NCBI RefSeq assembly: GCF_019303475.1
Contig: NZ_JABLSI010000016.1
Coordinates: 1-64,000 of the forward strand
Reading direction: 5' to 3'
DNA: 64,000 nt
DNA from: Streptomyces sp. JJ38
Lineage (GTDB): Bacteria > Actinomycetota > Actinomycetes > Streptomycetales > Streptomycetaceae
Shown here: piece by piece, positions 37,037 to 44,690 of the stretch
Numbering within the stretch: the stretch's first letter is position 1
Layout of the letters: each line of letters begins with the position of its first letter
Notes under the pieces: generated by a model
Seen by the model: the letters and a program-made list of their open reading frames with translations, nothing else
Databases searched by the model: none
Told to the model about the DNA's origin: nothing
Translations under genes and position numbers: made by a program

Positions 37037-37150
37037 CGACGTACGTACGGAACTGGCGGGCTGTGGGTCACGAGCCGCGCGGCGCCGCCTGGCGAGGGGC
37101 GCGCAGCCGTCGGCGCGGCAGCGCGACGGGCGGCAGGTGGACGTACGTCG
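37037..37150. repeat. Distant inverted repeat in the ABC-F leader region
   Basis: CGACGTACGT (37037-37046) recurs in inverted form as ACGTACGTCG (37141-37150), 94 bp apart, inside the 307-bp gap between the ABC-F gene and the divergent VOC gene. It may be a looped operator or part of an mRNA leader fold. The rest of this gap shows no gene. Confidence 0.45.
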
Positions 37151-37323
37151 CCGGCTAATGCGTGAGTGGGGTTTCCATGCGGGAAAGTCTACCGGCGCTC
37201 CGCAAGCGGTTTTCCCGCCTCCCCGTCGCCCGGCCGGGCCCGGCCGCCGCGCGCGGGCCGGGCCCGGCTGGAAGACTGTGGCGCGGACGTCGCCCCCTTC
37301 GGGGCAGCACCGAGAGAGGTCCG

Positions 37324-37746
37324 GTGATCGACATGGCCGCGCAGACCGCCCCGCCGAGCGTCTTCCCGACGCTGCTCTACGCCGACGCGAAGGCCGCGAT
37401 CACCCAGCTCCAGGCGGCGTTCGGATTCACCGAGGACATGGTGTACGCGGCCGACGACGGCTCCGTCCTGCACGCCGAGCTCTCCTACGGCAACGGCACG
37501 GTGATGCTCGGCTCCAAGGGCGGTGAGGGTGCCTTCGCCGAGGCCACCCGGGACGCCGGCCCGACCACGGTCTACGTCGTCGTCGAGGACTGCGACGCGC
37601 ATCACCGGCGGGCGGCGGAGAACGGCGCCGAGATCCTCTCGCCGCCCGTCGACCAGTCCTATGGTTCGCGCGACTACATCGCGCGCGATCTGGAGGGCAA
37701 CGTCTGGGTCTTCGGCACCTACAGTCCCGACCGCTCCACCAGCTGA
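37324..37746 (+). CDS. VOC-fold (glyoxalase/bleomycin-resistance-like) protein
   Basis: 140-aa protein, opening FPTLLYADAKAAITQLQAAF and carrying HAELSYGNGTVMLGS and YIARDLEGNVWVFGTY, the paired beta-alpha-beta-beta-beta units of the VOC superfamily. GTG at 37324 is chosen because GAGAGAGG lies just upstream (37312-37319); the ATG at 37333 is too far from it. Members include dioxygenases, thiol transferases and drug-binding proteins; His and Glu metal ligands are only partly evident here, so the activity is undetermined. It overlaps no neighbour. Confidence 0.82.
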   Translation: MIDMAAQTAPPSVFPTLLYADAKAAITQLQAAFGFTEDMVYAADDGSVLHAELSYGNGTVMLGSKGGEGAFAEATRDAGPTTVYVVVEDCDAHHRRAAENGAEILSPPVDQSYGSRDYIARDLEGNVWVFGTYSPDRSTS

Positions 37747-37789
37747 CGGAGTGTCCTGACGACGTGGCCGAGGGACCGCCCGGGACCGC

Positions 37790-39154
37790 TCAGGCGCCGC
37801 CGGAGTGGACTTGGAAGGCGGCGCGGCGCACGGCCCTGGCCAGGGCCGGGTCCGGGTGGGCGGCGGCCAGGGCCACCAGCACCTGCACGGTGCGCGGGTG
37901 CCCGGTGGCCCGCACCTCCTCCAGCAGCCGGGGGACGCTGTCCCGGACGGCGGACTCCAGGTGGTCGACGAGGAGCTGGCTCTCCCCGTGGTCGGCGACC
38001 GCGGCGGCGGTGTCCACCCACAGCCAGGCGGCCTCGTCGCGGCTGAGCACGCCGGGTGCCCCGCCGGCGAGGTCCTCCGGGTCCGCCCCCTCGTGCTCGG
38101 CGAGCCACAGCAGGGCGTAGGGCCGCAGCGCGGGGTCGACGGCGGACTCGCGGACGGCGGGCTCGGCCGGCGCGCCCACGACCCGCAGGGCCTCGAAGGC
38201 CAGGGCCCGCACGAGGGCGTCCTCGCCCCGGGCGGCGGCGAGCAGCTCCCGGACGGCGGGACCGGTGGGCCGGGCGGCCAGCCAGGCCCGGTACTCGTCG
38301 CGGGCCGGCCCCGGGGAGAGGCGGGCGCAGCCGCGCAGCATGTCCTCGGCGCACTGCTCGATGTTTCCGGCGGGGCTGAGGGCGGCGACGCAGATCTGCT
38401 CCAGCTTGGCCCACACCGCCCAGTCACCGAGCGGGGTGAGCTGGGCCTGCCCCGGCTGTCCGGGGTCCTGGCAGCGGGTGAGGGCGCCGACGGCGGAGAG
38501 CCCGTCCAGGGCCCAGGCCAGCAGGATGGCCGACTCGCCGGGGGCGGGCGCGGGCACGGGCGTGCCGTCCCGGTCCCGCTCGGCGTGCAGCTCGGCGATG
38601 CGCTGGGTGAGGAGTTCGAGCAGCGCCGGTTCGGTCACGGGGCCGGACGACAGATGCATGACCGACAGCAGCTGCGGAGCCGCCACAACGACGTCGCCGA
38701 CGAGGGACGGGTCGGCGCTGGCCGGGGCGGGGCAGGCCAGCGACCAGGCGTCGAACAGGGCGACCCAGCCCCGCAGGACGGCGGAGTCGTCCCGGTCCCA
38801 GGCGCGCAGCCGCCAGCCCGCGCGCACGGCGCCGGCGTGCAGTTCGACGAGGCCCGCGAGCCGGGCCCGGTCCCAGTGGACGGTGATCTGGCCTGCGGGC
38901 AGCCCCAGGTCCTCGGCGGGCGGGCCGGGGTCGAGGACGGGTGAGCGGCCGCGGGCGTCGGCCCAGCGGGCGAGGCGGACGGCCTCGCCCAGCGCCGCGC
39001 GGGCCTGACGGGCGAGCTGTTCGCGGGGCGCCAGCCGGGCGGGCGGACGCGGAGCGGGCCGGGAGCGGCGCACGGACACGGATCGGCGGGCCGTGGCCAG
39101 GGCCTGCTCGGGGACGATGCTCAGCCTGGTGTCTCGCGGGGTACGGGACGTCAC
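37790..39154 (-). CDS. Unrecognised 454-aa helical protein (paralogue of the protein at the right edge)
   Basis: No named domain is recognised. The N-terminal 60 residues are basic. The central part is Ala/Leu/Gly-rich, and the C-terminal third has HEAT-like helix pairs (ALRPYALLWLAEHEGADPED, HPRTVQVLVALAAAHPDPAL, ARAVRRAAFQVHSGGA). It has no signal peptide. It resembles the partial gene at 63043-64000 in the C-terminal third: compare ELLAAARGEDALVRALAFEA with ALLSAARGTDVLAPRRRLLC, and AAAHPDPALARAVRRAAFQV with ARAHPDRATAKAARKAAYKA. GTG at 39154 is the preferred start. Convergent with the VOC gene. Function unknown; a scaffold or adaptor role would fit helical repeats. Confidence 0.72.
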   Translation of the reverse strand: MTSRTPRDTRLSIVPEQALATARRSVSVRRSRPAPRPPARLAPREQLARQARAALGEAVRLARWADARGRSPVLDPGPPAEDLGLPAGQITVHWDRARLAGLVELHAGAVRAGWRLRAWDRDDSAVLRGWVALFDAWSLACPAPASADPSLVGDVVVAAPQLLSVMHLSSGPVTEPALLELLTQRIAELHAERDRDGTPVPAPAPGESAILLAWALDGLSAVGALTRCQDPGQPGQAQLTPLGDWAVWAKLEQICVAALSPAGNIEQCAEDMLRGCARLSPGPARDEYRAWLAARPTGPAVRELLAAARGEDALVRALAFEALRVVGAPAEPAVRESAVDPALRPYALLWLAEHEGADPEDLAGGAPGVLSRDEAAWLWVDTAAAVADHGESQLLVDHLESAVRDSVPRLLEEVRATGHPRTVQVLVALAAAHPDPALARAVRRAAFQVHSGGA

Positions 39155-39243
39155 GGGGGGCAGTCTTCCTGCTGAGCCCCGAAAAGCCCAAACCGCGCTC
39201 GTGGTCACCCACATGGCGGGGTGCGCTCGGCTCGCCCCCCGGG

Positions 39244-40395
39244 TCACACGAGCGGGGTGAGAAAGCGCCGCAGAGACTCCTCACAGCCCATGGGGTCGGC
39301 GTTCCAGGCGCCGCCGTGGCGCCCGTTCAGCACCTCGCGAACGGTGACGAGGTCGGGCCGCGCGGCGGCGTAGTCGAGGGTCTCGTCCCAGGAGGCGACG
39401 GCGTCCCCCGGCCCGTGGAGGATCAGCACGGGCTCGGTGAGCCGCTCCGGGTCGACCGCGTCCGCCAGCCGTTCGGCGGCCGCCTCGGTCCGGCTCTCGG
39501 CGGCGCGCACGGCCAGCGGCAGCAGGCTGTGCGGGACGCGGCGGGCCGCCAGGGCACGCACGGTGGCGCGCCAGTCGAGGACGGGTGAGTCGAGCACCAG
39601 CCCGGCGACGTGGCCGCGCAGCGCGGAGCGGGCGGCGGCGTACAGGGCGATCGTGGCTCCGACGGACCAGCCCATGAGCACGACGCGGGTGGCACCGCGG
39701 CCGATGGCGTAGCGCAGGGCGGCGTCGAGGTCGCGCCACTCGGCGTCCCCGAAGTGGCCGACGCCGTCGCCCGGCGCGGGCGCGCCGGGGTCGCCCCGGT
39801 AGCTGATGGACAGCACGGGGAACTGCATGCGGTGCAGCAGGGGCATGACCACCATCGGGTGGTCCCGGGTGGTACCGAGGCCGTGGACGGCGATGACCCA
39901 GGTCTCCCGGGCGCCGGGGAGGAACCAGGCGGGCATCGGCCCGAGCTCCCCGGGGACGGAGACGTCCTCGCTCTCCAGGCCGAGGGCGTCGCCGGGGGTG
40001 CCGCGGTAGACCTGCGGGGTGATCCGCACCCGCGTGCCGGGGCGCAGCTCGCCCTCGGTCACGCGCACGAGCCGGCGCACGACGGTGTCGGGCGAGGCGC
40101 CGTCGACGTGACCGTTGTGGCGTCCGGTGTCCAGCACGTTGCCGATGACCGCGTGGCAGCCCCGGCCGGTGAGCCCGTAGATGCCGGGGATGAGCGAATC
40201 CAGCGAACGGGTCAGCGTGACCTGGCCGGGGGCGGTGCCGTGCACGGTCAGCGGCGGGCCGTCGAAGCCGGGCGGCGTGCCCCCGGCGTTGGGCCGCAGG
40301 GCAGCTCCGGCCGCGTACCGGCCGGCCGCTACGGCCGCTCCGGCACCCAGTGCGGTGAGGGAGGCGGCTACGGCCGCCGTGGTTCCGGGACGCAT
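39244..40395 (-). CDS. Alpha/beta hydrolase with N-terminal membrane helix
   Basis: 383-aa protein. An N-terminal hydrophobic segment (AAVAASLTALGAGAAVAAGRY) is a signal anchor, then a soluble region, and an alpha/beta hydrolase fold with the nucleophile elbow GWSVGA, oxyanion region AVHGLGTTRDHPM, catalytic Asp in PVLILHGPGDAVASW and His in LNGRHGGAWN. Substrates are not predictable; the family includes esterases and peptidases. ATG at 40395 is consistent with the anchor. Its 3' end is 89 bp from the start of the 454-aa gene, same strand, so possibly one transcript. Confidence 0.85.
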   Translation of the reverse strand: MRPGTTAAVAASLTALGAGAAVAAGRYAAGAALRPNAGGTPPGFDGPPLTVHGTAPGQVTLTRSLDSLIPGIYGLTGRGCHAVIGNVLDTGRHNGHVDGASPDTVVRRLVRVTEGELRPGTRVRITPQVYRGTPGDALGLESEDVSVPGELGPMPAWFLPGARETWVIAVHGLGTTRDHPMVVMPLLHRMQFPVLSISYRGDPGAPAPGDGVGHFGDAEWRDLDAALRYAIGRGATRVVLMGWSVGATIALYAAARSALRGHVAGLVLDSPVLDWRATVRALAARRVPHSLLPLAVRAAESRTEAAAERLADAVDPERLTEPVLILHGPGDAVASWDETLDYAAARPDLVTVREVLNGRHGGAWNADPMGCEESLRRFLTPLV

Positions 40396-40550
40396 CTCGT
40401 TCAGTGTGCGGCGGGCTGCTGCACCCTGCCACCGGACCTGCGCCGAACGTGCGCCCCCGCCCCTCGGGACCCGGCCGCGATCCGGGAGGGACGGCGGGGG
40501 TGGCGGGGACGACGGGGTGGCGGGGATCGCGGCCGGGGCGGACTGGAGGT

Positions 40551-41261
40551 TCAGCGATCCGCCGTCCCGGGGCCCGGCCGCTGGCCGTAGCCGCGGAGAC
40601 GTTCGGCGACGACGTCGAGCTCCTCCGGTGGCAGGGTCGCCGGGGTGCGGCCGGGGACGGCGGCCGCGGCCAGCCAGACCTGGCACATCCACTCCAGCTG
40701 CGCGGTGAGCTCGTAGGCCCGGTCGAGGTCGCGCCCGTAGACGACGGTGCCGTGGTTGCGCAGCAGGCAGCCGGTGCGGCCGCGCAGGGCGGCGAGCAGG
40801 TGTGCGGCCAGGGCCTCGGTGCCGTAGGTGGCGTAGGGGGCGACGCGGACCGGGCCGCCGAGCGCGGCGGCCATGTAGTGGACGGCGGGCACTTCGTCGA
40901 CCAGCGTGGAGACGGCGGTGGCGTGCACGGCGTGGGTGTGGACGACGGCCGCGGCGTCGGTCTCGCGGTAGACGGCCAGGTGGAGGGGCAGCTCGCTGGT
41001 GGGCCTGCGCGCTCCGGCCGCGGGGCTGCCGTCGAGGTGGACGGCGCAGAGGTCGGCGGGCCCGAGCCGGTCGTAGGGGATGCCGCTGGGCGTGACGAGG
41101 ACGACGTCCTCCACCCGCGCCGAGACGTTTCCCGAGGTGCCGACGACGAGCCCGGTCTCGGCGGTGCGGCGGGCGGTGCGGACGACGTCGTGCCAGGCGG
41201 CCGACCAGGCCGGTGGCGCCTCGTCGGCCGGGAGGGGACGGTGGTGCTGCGGGTGGGGCAC
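40551..41261 (-). CDS. Class II aldolase/adducin family protein
   Basis: 236-aa protein with the class II aldolase zinc site: VVHTHAVHATAV and LLRNHGTVVYG, plus VVGTSGNVSARV, the phosphate-binding start of the family (fuculose-1-phosphate aldolase, ribulose-5-phosphate epimerase, methylthioribulose-1-phosphate dehydratase). GTG at 41261 gives a 20-residue His/Pro-rich lead before the fold. The specific substrate is unknown. It is divergent from pitH2 across 333 bp containing the PHO box. Confidence 0.85.
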   Translation of the reverse strand: MPHPQHHRPLPADEAPPAWSAAWHDVVRTARRTAETGLVVGTSGNVSARVEDVVLVTPSGIPYDRLGPADLCAVHLDGSPAAGARRPTSELPLHLAVYRETDAAAVVHTHAVHATAVSTLVDEVPAVHYMAAALGGPVRVAPYATYGTEALAAHLLAALRGRTGCLLRNHGTVVYGRDLDRAYELTAQLEWMCQVWLAAAAVPGRTPATLPPEELDVVAERLRGYGQRPGPGTADR

Positions 41262-41522
41262 AGGGCCTGCCTCTCGAGGTGGGAGCGTCGGGCGTGCGGA
41301 AGATCTCGAATCGGTCTCGGTGGGGGCGTGAACCGGAGACGAGAGCGCGGGGCGTGAAGGCGGCTCGCGAGGGCGCCGGAACACCGCCCGCACGGCACGG
41401 AAAGCCACTGTGACCAGCGTCTCGACGCGGCCGGGAGACCCCCGTCCATCCGGTTGTTCCCAAGGGCCGGACAAGGGTCCGCCACACCTCCCCCGAGCCA
41501 CGACACCCCGAAGCCCGCCCCA

Positions 41523-41555
41523 GTTCACCTTCCGTTCACTCATCGTCCTTACGTT
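41523..41555 (+). promoter_or_regulatory. PHO box (PhoP binding site) ahead of pitH2
   Basis: Tandem 11-nt direct repeat units GTTCACCTTCC and GTTCACTCATC, with a weaker third GTCCTTACGTT, match the Streptomyces PhoP direct-repeat consensus (core GTTCACC). It lies about 40-70 bp upstream of the PiT start. Control of pitH2 by PhoP has been reported in S. coelicolor; the site here is a direct sequence observation. Confidence 0.85.
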
Positions 41556-41594
41556 CGCTGAGCAACCTGACCGCCCAAACTGATTGCCGGGTGA

Positions 41595-42851
41595 ATGGAA
41601 CACTTCACGCTGCTGATCGGGATCGTGATCGTCACGGCCCTGCTGTTCGACTTTACGAACGGCTTCCACGACACCGCCAACGCGATGGCCACGACCATCT
41701 CGACCGGGGCTATGAAGCCCAAGGCAGCGGTGACCATGTCGGCGATCCTCAATCTCGTCGGAGCGTTTCTCTCCATCGAGGTCGCCACGACCATCTCGAA
41801 GGGCATCATCGACGAGACGTCCGGCATCCAACCCGAAGTGATCTTCGCGGGGTTGGTCGGGGCGATCCTGTGGAATCTGCTCACCTGGCTGGGCGGCATT
41901 CCCTCCAGTTCCTCCATGGCCCTCATCGGCGGTCTGATCGGTGCGACCGTCGCCTCCGTCGGCATCGGCGCCATCGACGGCGGTGCCGTGCTCGGCAAGA
42001 TCCTGATCCCGGCCTTCATCGCCCCGGTCGTGGCCGGCCTCGCCGCCTTCCTGGCGACGCGCGTCACCTACCGGGCGGCGCGCAACGCCGACCCGGAGCG
42101 GACCTCGCACGGCTACCGCGCCGGCCAGATCACCTCGGCCGCCCTGGTCTCCCTGGCCCACGGCACCAACGACGCGCAGAAGACCATGGGTGTGATGACC
42201 CTGGCGCTCATCTCCGGTGGCGTCATCGCGGGAGACGCCGAGCCGCCGCTGTGGGTCATCGCCTCCGCCGGTATCGCCATCGCGCTCGGCACCTACCTCG
42301 GCGGCTGGCGCATCATCCGCACGATGGGCCGCGGTCTCACCGACATCCAGGCCCCGCAGGGCTTCGCCGCCCAGACCAGCTCGGCGGTCACCATCCTGGC
42401 CTCCTCGCACCTCGGCTTCTCCCTCTCCACCACCCAGGTCGCCTCCGGCTCGGTCATGGGCTCGGGGTACGGCCGCAAGGGCGGTGTGGTGCGCTGGAAC
42501 ACCGCGTACCGCATGTTCGCCGCGTGGGGGCTGACGCTCCCGGCCGCCGGTGCGGTCGCCGCTCTCGCCACACTGCTCGCCGAGCAGGGCGACTGGGGCA
42601 TCACCACCGTCGCCGTCCTCTTCGTGGCCGCGATGGCCGCGATCTGGGCCGCCTCCCGCCGTGAGGTCGTCGACCACACCAACGTCAACGACGACGAGCC
42701 CGCCGCCGGCGAGGACGACGCCCCCGGCGTGGTCACCACCGCCGTCCGGGCCGTGAGTCCGCCGCCGGCCGGCGTGCAGCGCCCGGGGTCCGCCGAGGAC
42801 GAGCAGGACGACTCCGCCCCGGCCGGACGTCCCACCGCTGGCGCCGTCTGA
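41595..42851 (+). CDS. pitH2: PiT-type low-affinity phosphate transporter
   Basis: 418-aa inner-membrane transporter with about ten helices. Signature motifs GFHDTANAMATTISTG (first repeat) and LAHGTNDAQKTMG (second repeat) are the duplicated PiT domains. The C-terminal 70 residues (about 350-418) are an acidic/Pro-rich cytoplasmic tail. ATG at 41595 fits the first helix. It is preceded by a PHO box and followed by a small membrane protein. It is expected to move phosphate with a cation. The position and architecture match PitH2 of S. coelicolor. Confidence 0.93.
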   Translation: MEHFTLLIGIVIVTALLFDFTNGFHDTANAMATTISTGAMKPKAAVTMSAILNLVGAFLSIEVATTISKGIIDETSGIQPEVIFAGLVGAILWNLLTWLGGIPSSSSMALIGGLIGATVASVGIGAIDGGAVLGKILIPAFIAPVVAGLAAFLATRVTYRAARNADPERTSHGYRAGQITSAALVSLAHGTNDAQKTMGVMTLALISGGVIAGDAEPPLWVIASAGIAIALGTYLGGWRIIRTMGRGLTDIQAPQGFAAQTSSAVTILASSHLGFSLSTTQVASGSVMGSGYGRKGGVVRWNTAYRMFAAWGLTLPAAGAVAALATLLAEQGDWGITTVAVLFVAAMAAIWAASRREVVDHTNVNDDEPAAGEDDAPGVVTTAVRAVSPPPAGVQRPGSAEDEQDDSAPAGRPTAGAV

Positions 42852-42861
42852 CGCCGCCCCC

Positions 42862-42884
42862 GGGCCGGGGCTCCGCCCCGGCCC
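42862..42884 (+). terminator. Hairpin between pitH2 and the small downstream gene
   Basis: A 9-bp stem (GGGCCGGGG with CCCCGGCCC) and five-base loop lie 10 bp after the pitH2 stop. It could attenuate rather than block read-through into the co-oriented small gene. Confidence 0.6.
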
Positions 42885-42934
42885 ACCGCCGCCCCCCAAC
42901 GGCCCCCACGACCTAGGACCCCAAGGACAGCGTG

Positions 42935-43147
42935 ATGAACATCGACTGGGCAGCACTCGGCCAGGTCTTCGGCGTCAGCCTGCTGGCGACGGTCGCCCTC
43001 GTGGGCGTCTTCACCCTCGGCATCGTCGGCGGCTCCGCCCGCAAGGCGGACGGCGGCGTCAGCGCCCCGGCCCGCGTGGGCGCCTACGCCGCCTACGCGC
43101 TCTGCGCCGCCGCCGTGGCATACGGGATCTACATCATCGCCGCCTGA
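42935..43147 (+). CDS. Small two-helix membrane protein downstream of pitH2
   Basis: 70-aa protein with two hydrophobic helices (VFGVSLLATVALVGVFTLGI and VGAYAAYALCAAAVAYGIYI) linked by a short basic/Ala loop. AAGGA lies seven bases upstream of ATG 42935. It is conserved in position after pitH2 in related organisms as I recall (SCO1846) and may be an accessory subunit or stability factor of the phosphate transporter. No biochemical function is known. Confidence 0.8.
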   Translation: MNIDWAALGQVFGVSLLATVALVGVFTLGIVGGSARKADGGVSAPARVGAYAAYALCAAAVAYGIYIIAA

Positions 43148-43166
43148 GGCCCGTCCGGCCGGGCAG

Positions 43167-43198
43167 GCATGACGACGCCGTCAGCCGCGTCGTCATGC
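43167..43198 (+). terminator. Terminator after the pitH2 accessory gene
   Basis: Perfect 12-bp stem (GCATGACGACGC with GCGTCGTCATGC) and an 8-base loop, 20 bp past the stop codon. Confidence 0.8.
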
Positions 43199-43295
43199 GG
43201 CCGGAGCCGTGTGCACGGTGGTACGCGCCGTGTCGGCCGGATGCCGCCGGCGCCAAGCGAGAGACGGGCCGGTAGGCCCGTCCGACCAGGTTCCC

Positions 43296-43343
43296 CACAG
43301 CGCCGAGGGGCACGGGCCCGCGCCCGTGCCCCTCGGCGCTGTG
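43296..43343 (+). terminator. Very strong 22-bp hairpin upstream of the cobalamin riboswitch
   Basis: A perfect 22-bp stem (left arm beginning CACAGCGCCGAGGGGCACGG) with a four-base loop CCGC. It lies between the pit module and the riboswitch and may insulate the two transcription units. A further smaller hairpin (GACGGGCC/GGCCCGTC) lies just upstream, near 43264-43283. Confidence 0.8.
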
Positions 43344-43399
43344 CCCGGGGCCCCCGTGGGCCTGCTCACACTCCCGCACCGCAGGTCAAGGCCGAGTTG

Positions 43400-43600
43400 A
43401 CGGCCTATGCGGGGCGTGGTGGACTTCGCGTTGCCACAACGGCGGCAGGAAGAGGAAGCCGGTGCGAATCCGGCGCGGTCCCGCCACTGTCACCGGGGAG
43501 CACTCCCCCACCCGACGTCACGGCCCCTGGCGGGCTGGAAGGCCGGGGGACGTGTTGATCCGGGAGCCAGGAGACTCTCGTCGCCGGTCACGTCGAGCCA
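43400..43600 (+). promoter_or_regulatory. Adenosylcobalamin riboswitch
   Basis: Conserved riboswitch parts are present in order: AGCCGGTGCGAATCCGGCGC (43458-43477), GGTCCCGCCACTGT (core), GGGCTGGAAGGCC, and GGGAGCCAGGAGACTC (43562-43577; the B12 box is GCCAGGAGA). These match the cobalamin (RF00174) consensus. Exact ends are approximate. It precedes the cob operon, so bound adenosylcobalamin should lower expression of the genes downstream. Confidence 0.93.
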
Positions 43601-43630
43601 GGGCGCGGACCCTGAGTGAGGACACACGCC

Positions 43631-43699
43631 ATGCCCGGCACCGCCATGCCCCCTGACCCGGCCGCCGTACCCGTCGGACAGGTGCCCGTGGCGGGTTGA
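43631..43699 (+). CDS. Short leader ORF between riboswitch and cobD
   Basis: 22 codons (MPGTAMPPDPAAVPVGQVPV, then Ala-Gly) with GAGGA eight bases before the ATG, ending 7 bp before cobD. It could be a real translated leader that couples riboswitch state to cobD translation, or simply chance. The composition is Pro/Val/Ala-rich and shows no family. Confidence 0.3.
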   Translation: MPGTAMPPDPAAVPVGQVPVAG

Positions 43700-43706
43700 C
43701 GACGTC

Positions 43707-44690
43707 ATGGGCCTGACCGCAACCGGAGTCGTACTCGGCTTCCTCGGGGACGCGCTGGCCGGCGATCCGCGCCGCGCCCATCCCGTCGCCGCCTTCGGCC
43801 GCACCGCGGCCCGTCTCGAACACGCCCTGTGGCGCGACCACCGCGCGGCCGGCGCCGCGCACACCGCGCTGTGCGTGGGCGGCGTGACCGCCGCCGCGGC
43901 GGCGCTCGGAAGCACGCTGGACCGTCTGCCCGCGCCCGCACGCCGAGCGCTGCGCATCGCCCTGACCGGGACCGTCACGTGGGCGGTACTCGGCGGGACC
44001 TCACTCGGCCGGGAGGCGCGAGCCGTCGCCGCCGCGCTGGCGGAGGGCGACGTCGAGCGCGCCCGGGAGCGGCTGCCGCACCTGTGCGGTCGCGACCCGC
44101 AGGCCCTGGACGCCGACGGCATCGCCCGGGCCGTCGTCGAGTCGGTCGCCGAGAACACCTCGGACGCGGTCGTGGGCGCCCTGGTGTGGGGGGCCGTGGC
44201 GGGCGTCCCCGGGCTGGCGGCCTTCCGCGCCGTCAACACGCTGGACGCGATGGTCGGTCACCGCTCCCCGCGCTACCGGCGGTTCGGCTGGGCCGCCGCC
44301 CGCCTCGACGACGTCGCGGGCTGGCCGGGTTCGCGGCTGACGGCGGCGCTCGCGGTGCTGCTGGGGCCCGATCCCGCCGGCGCCCGGGCGGCCTGGCGAG
44401 CCGACGCCGGCCGGCACCCCTCGCCCAACGCGGGCCCGGTGGAGGCCGCGTTCGCGGGGGCGCTCGGGGTGCGGCTGGGCGGCACACTGTCCTACGGCGG
44501 ACGCGTCGAGCACCGTCCGGTGCTGGGCGGGGCGACCGGACGCGCGGTGACGGTGACCGACGTGGAACGCGCCGTGCGGCTGTCCCGGCGCGTGGGACTG
44601 GCGGCGCTGGTGGTCACCGCCGCCGCGGGAGCGGCCGGACGGAGCGCCGTCCGCGCCCACCGATCGAGGAGGATGCATGGCAGCCGGTGA
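43707..44690 (+). CDS. cobD: Cobalamin biosynthesis protein CobD (CbiB)
   Basis: 327-aa membrane protein that attaches aminopropanol (or its phosphate) to adenosylcobyric acid to form adenosylcobinamide. Diagnostic segments are FLGDALAGDPRRAHPVAAFG, VVESVAENTSDAVVGALVWG and AVNTLDAMVGHRSPRYRRFG. Several hydrophobic helices are present. The 3' end overlaps cobQ by 14 bp. It is the first full gene after the riboswitch. Confidence 0.93.
   Translation: MGLTATGVVLGFLGDALAGDPRRAHPVAAFGRTAARLEHALWRDHRAAGAAHTALCVGGVTAAAAALGSTLDRLPAPARRALRIALTGTVTWAVLGGTSLGREARAVAAALAEGDVERARERLPHLCGRDPQALDADGIARAVVESVAENTSDAVVGALVWGAVAGVPGLAAFRAVNTLDAMVGHRSPRYRRFGWAAARLDDVAGWPGSRLTAALAVLLGPDPAGARAAWRADAGRHPSPNAGPVEAAFAGALGVRLGGTLSYGGRVEHRPVLGGATGRAVTVTDVERAVRLSRRVGLAALVVTAAAGAAGRSAVRAHRSRRMHGSR

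Noticed and set aside
40551..42956. Apparent 801-residue extension of the aldolase across pitH2
   Set aside because: The upstream part is antisense to the PiT transporter and contains low-complexity Gly/Asp runs. The aldolase starts near 41261.
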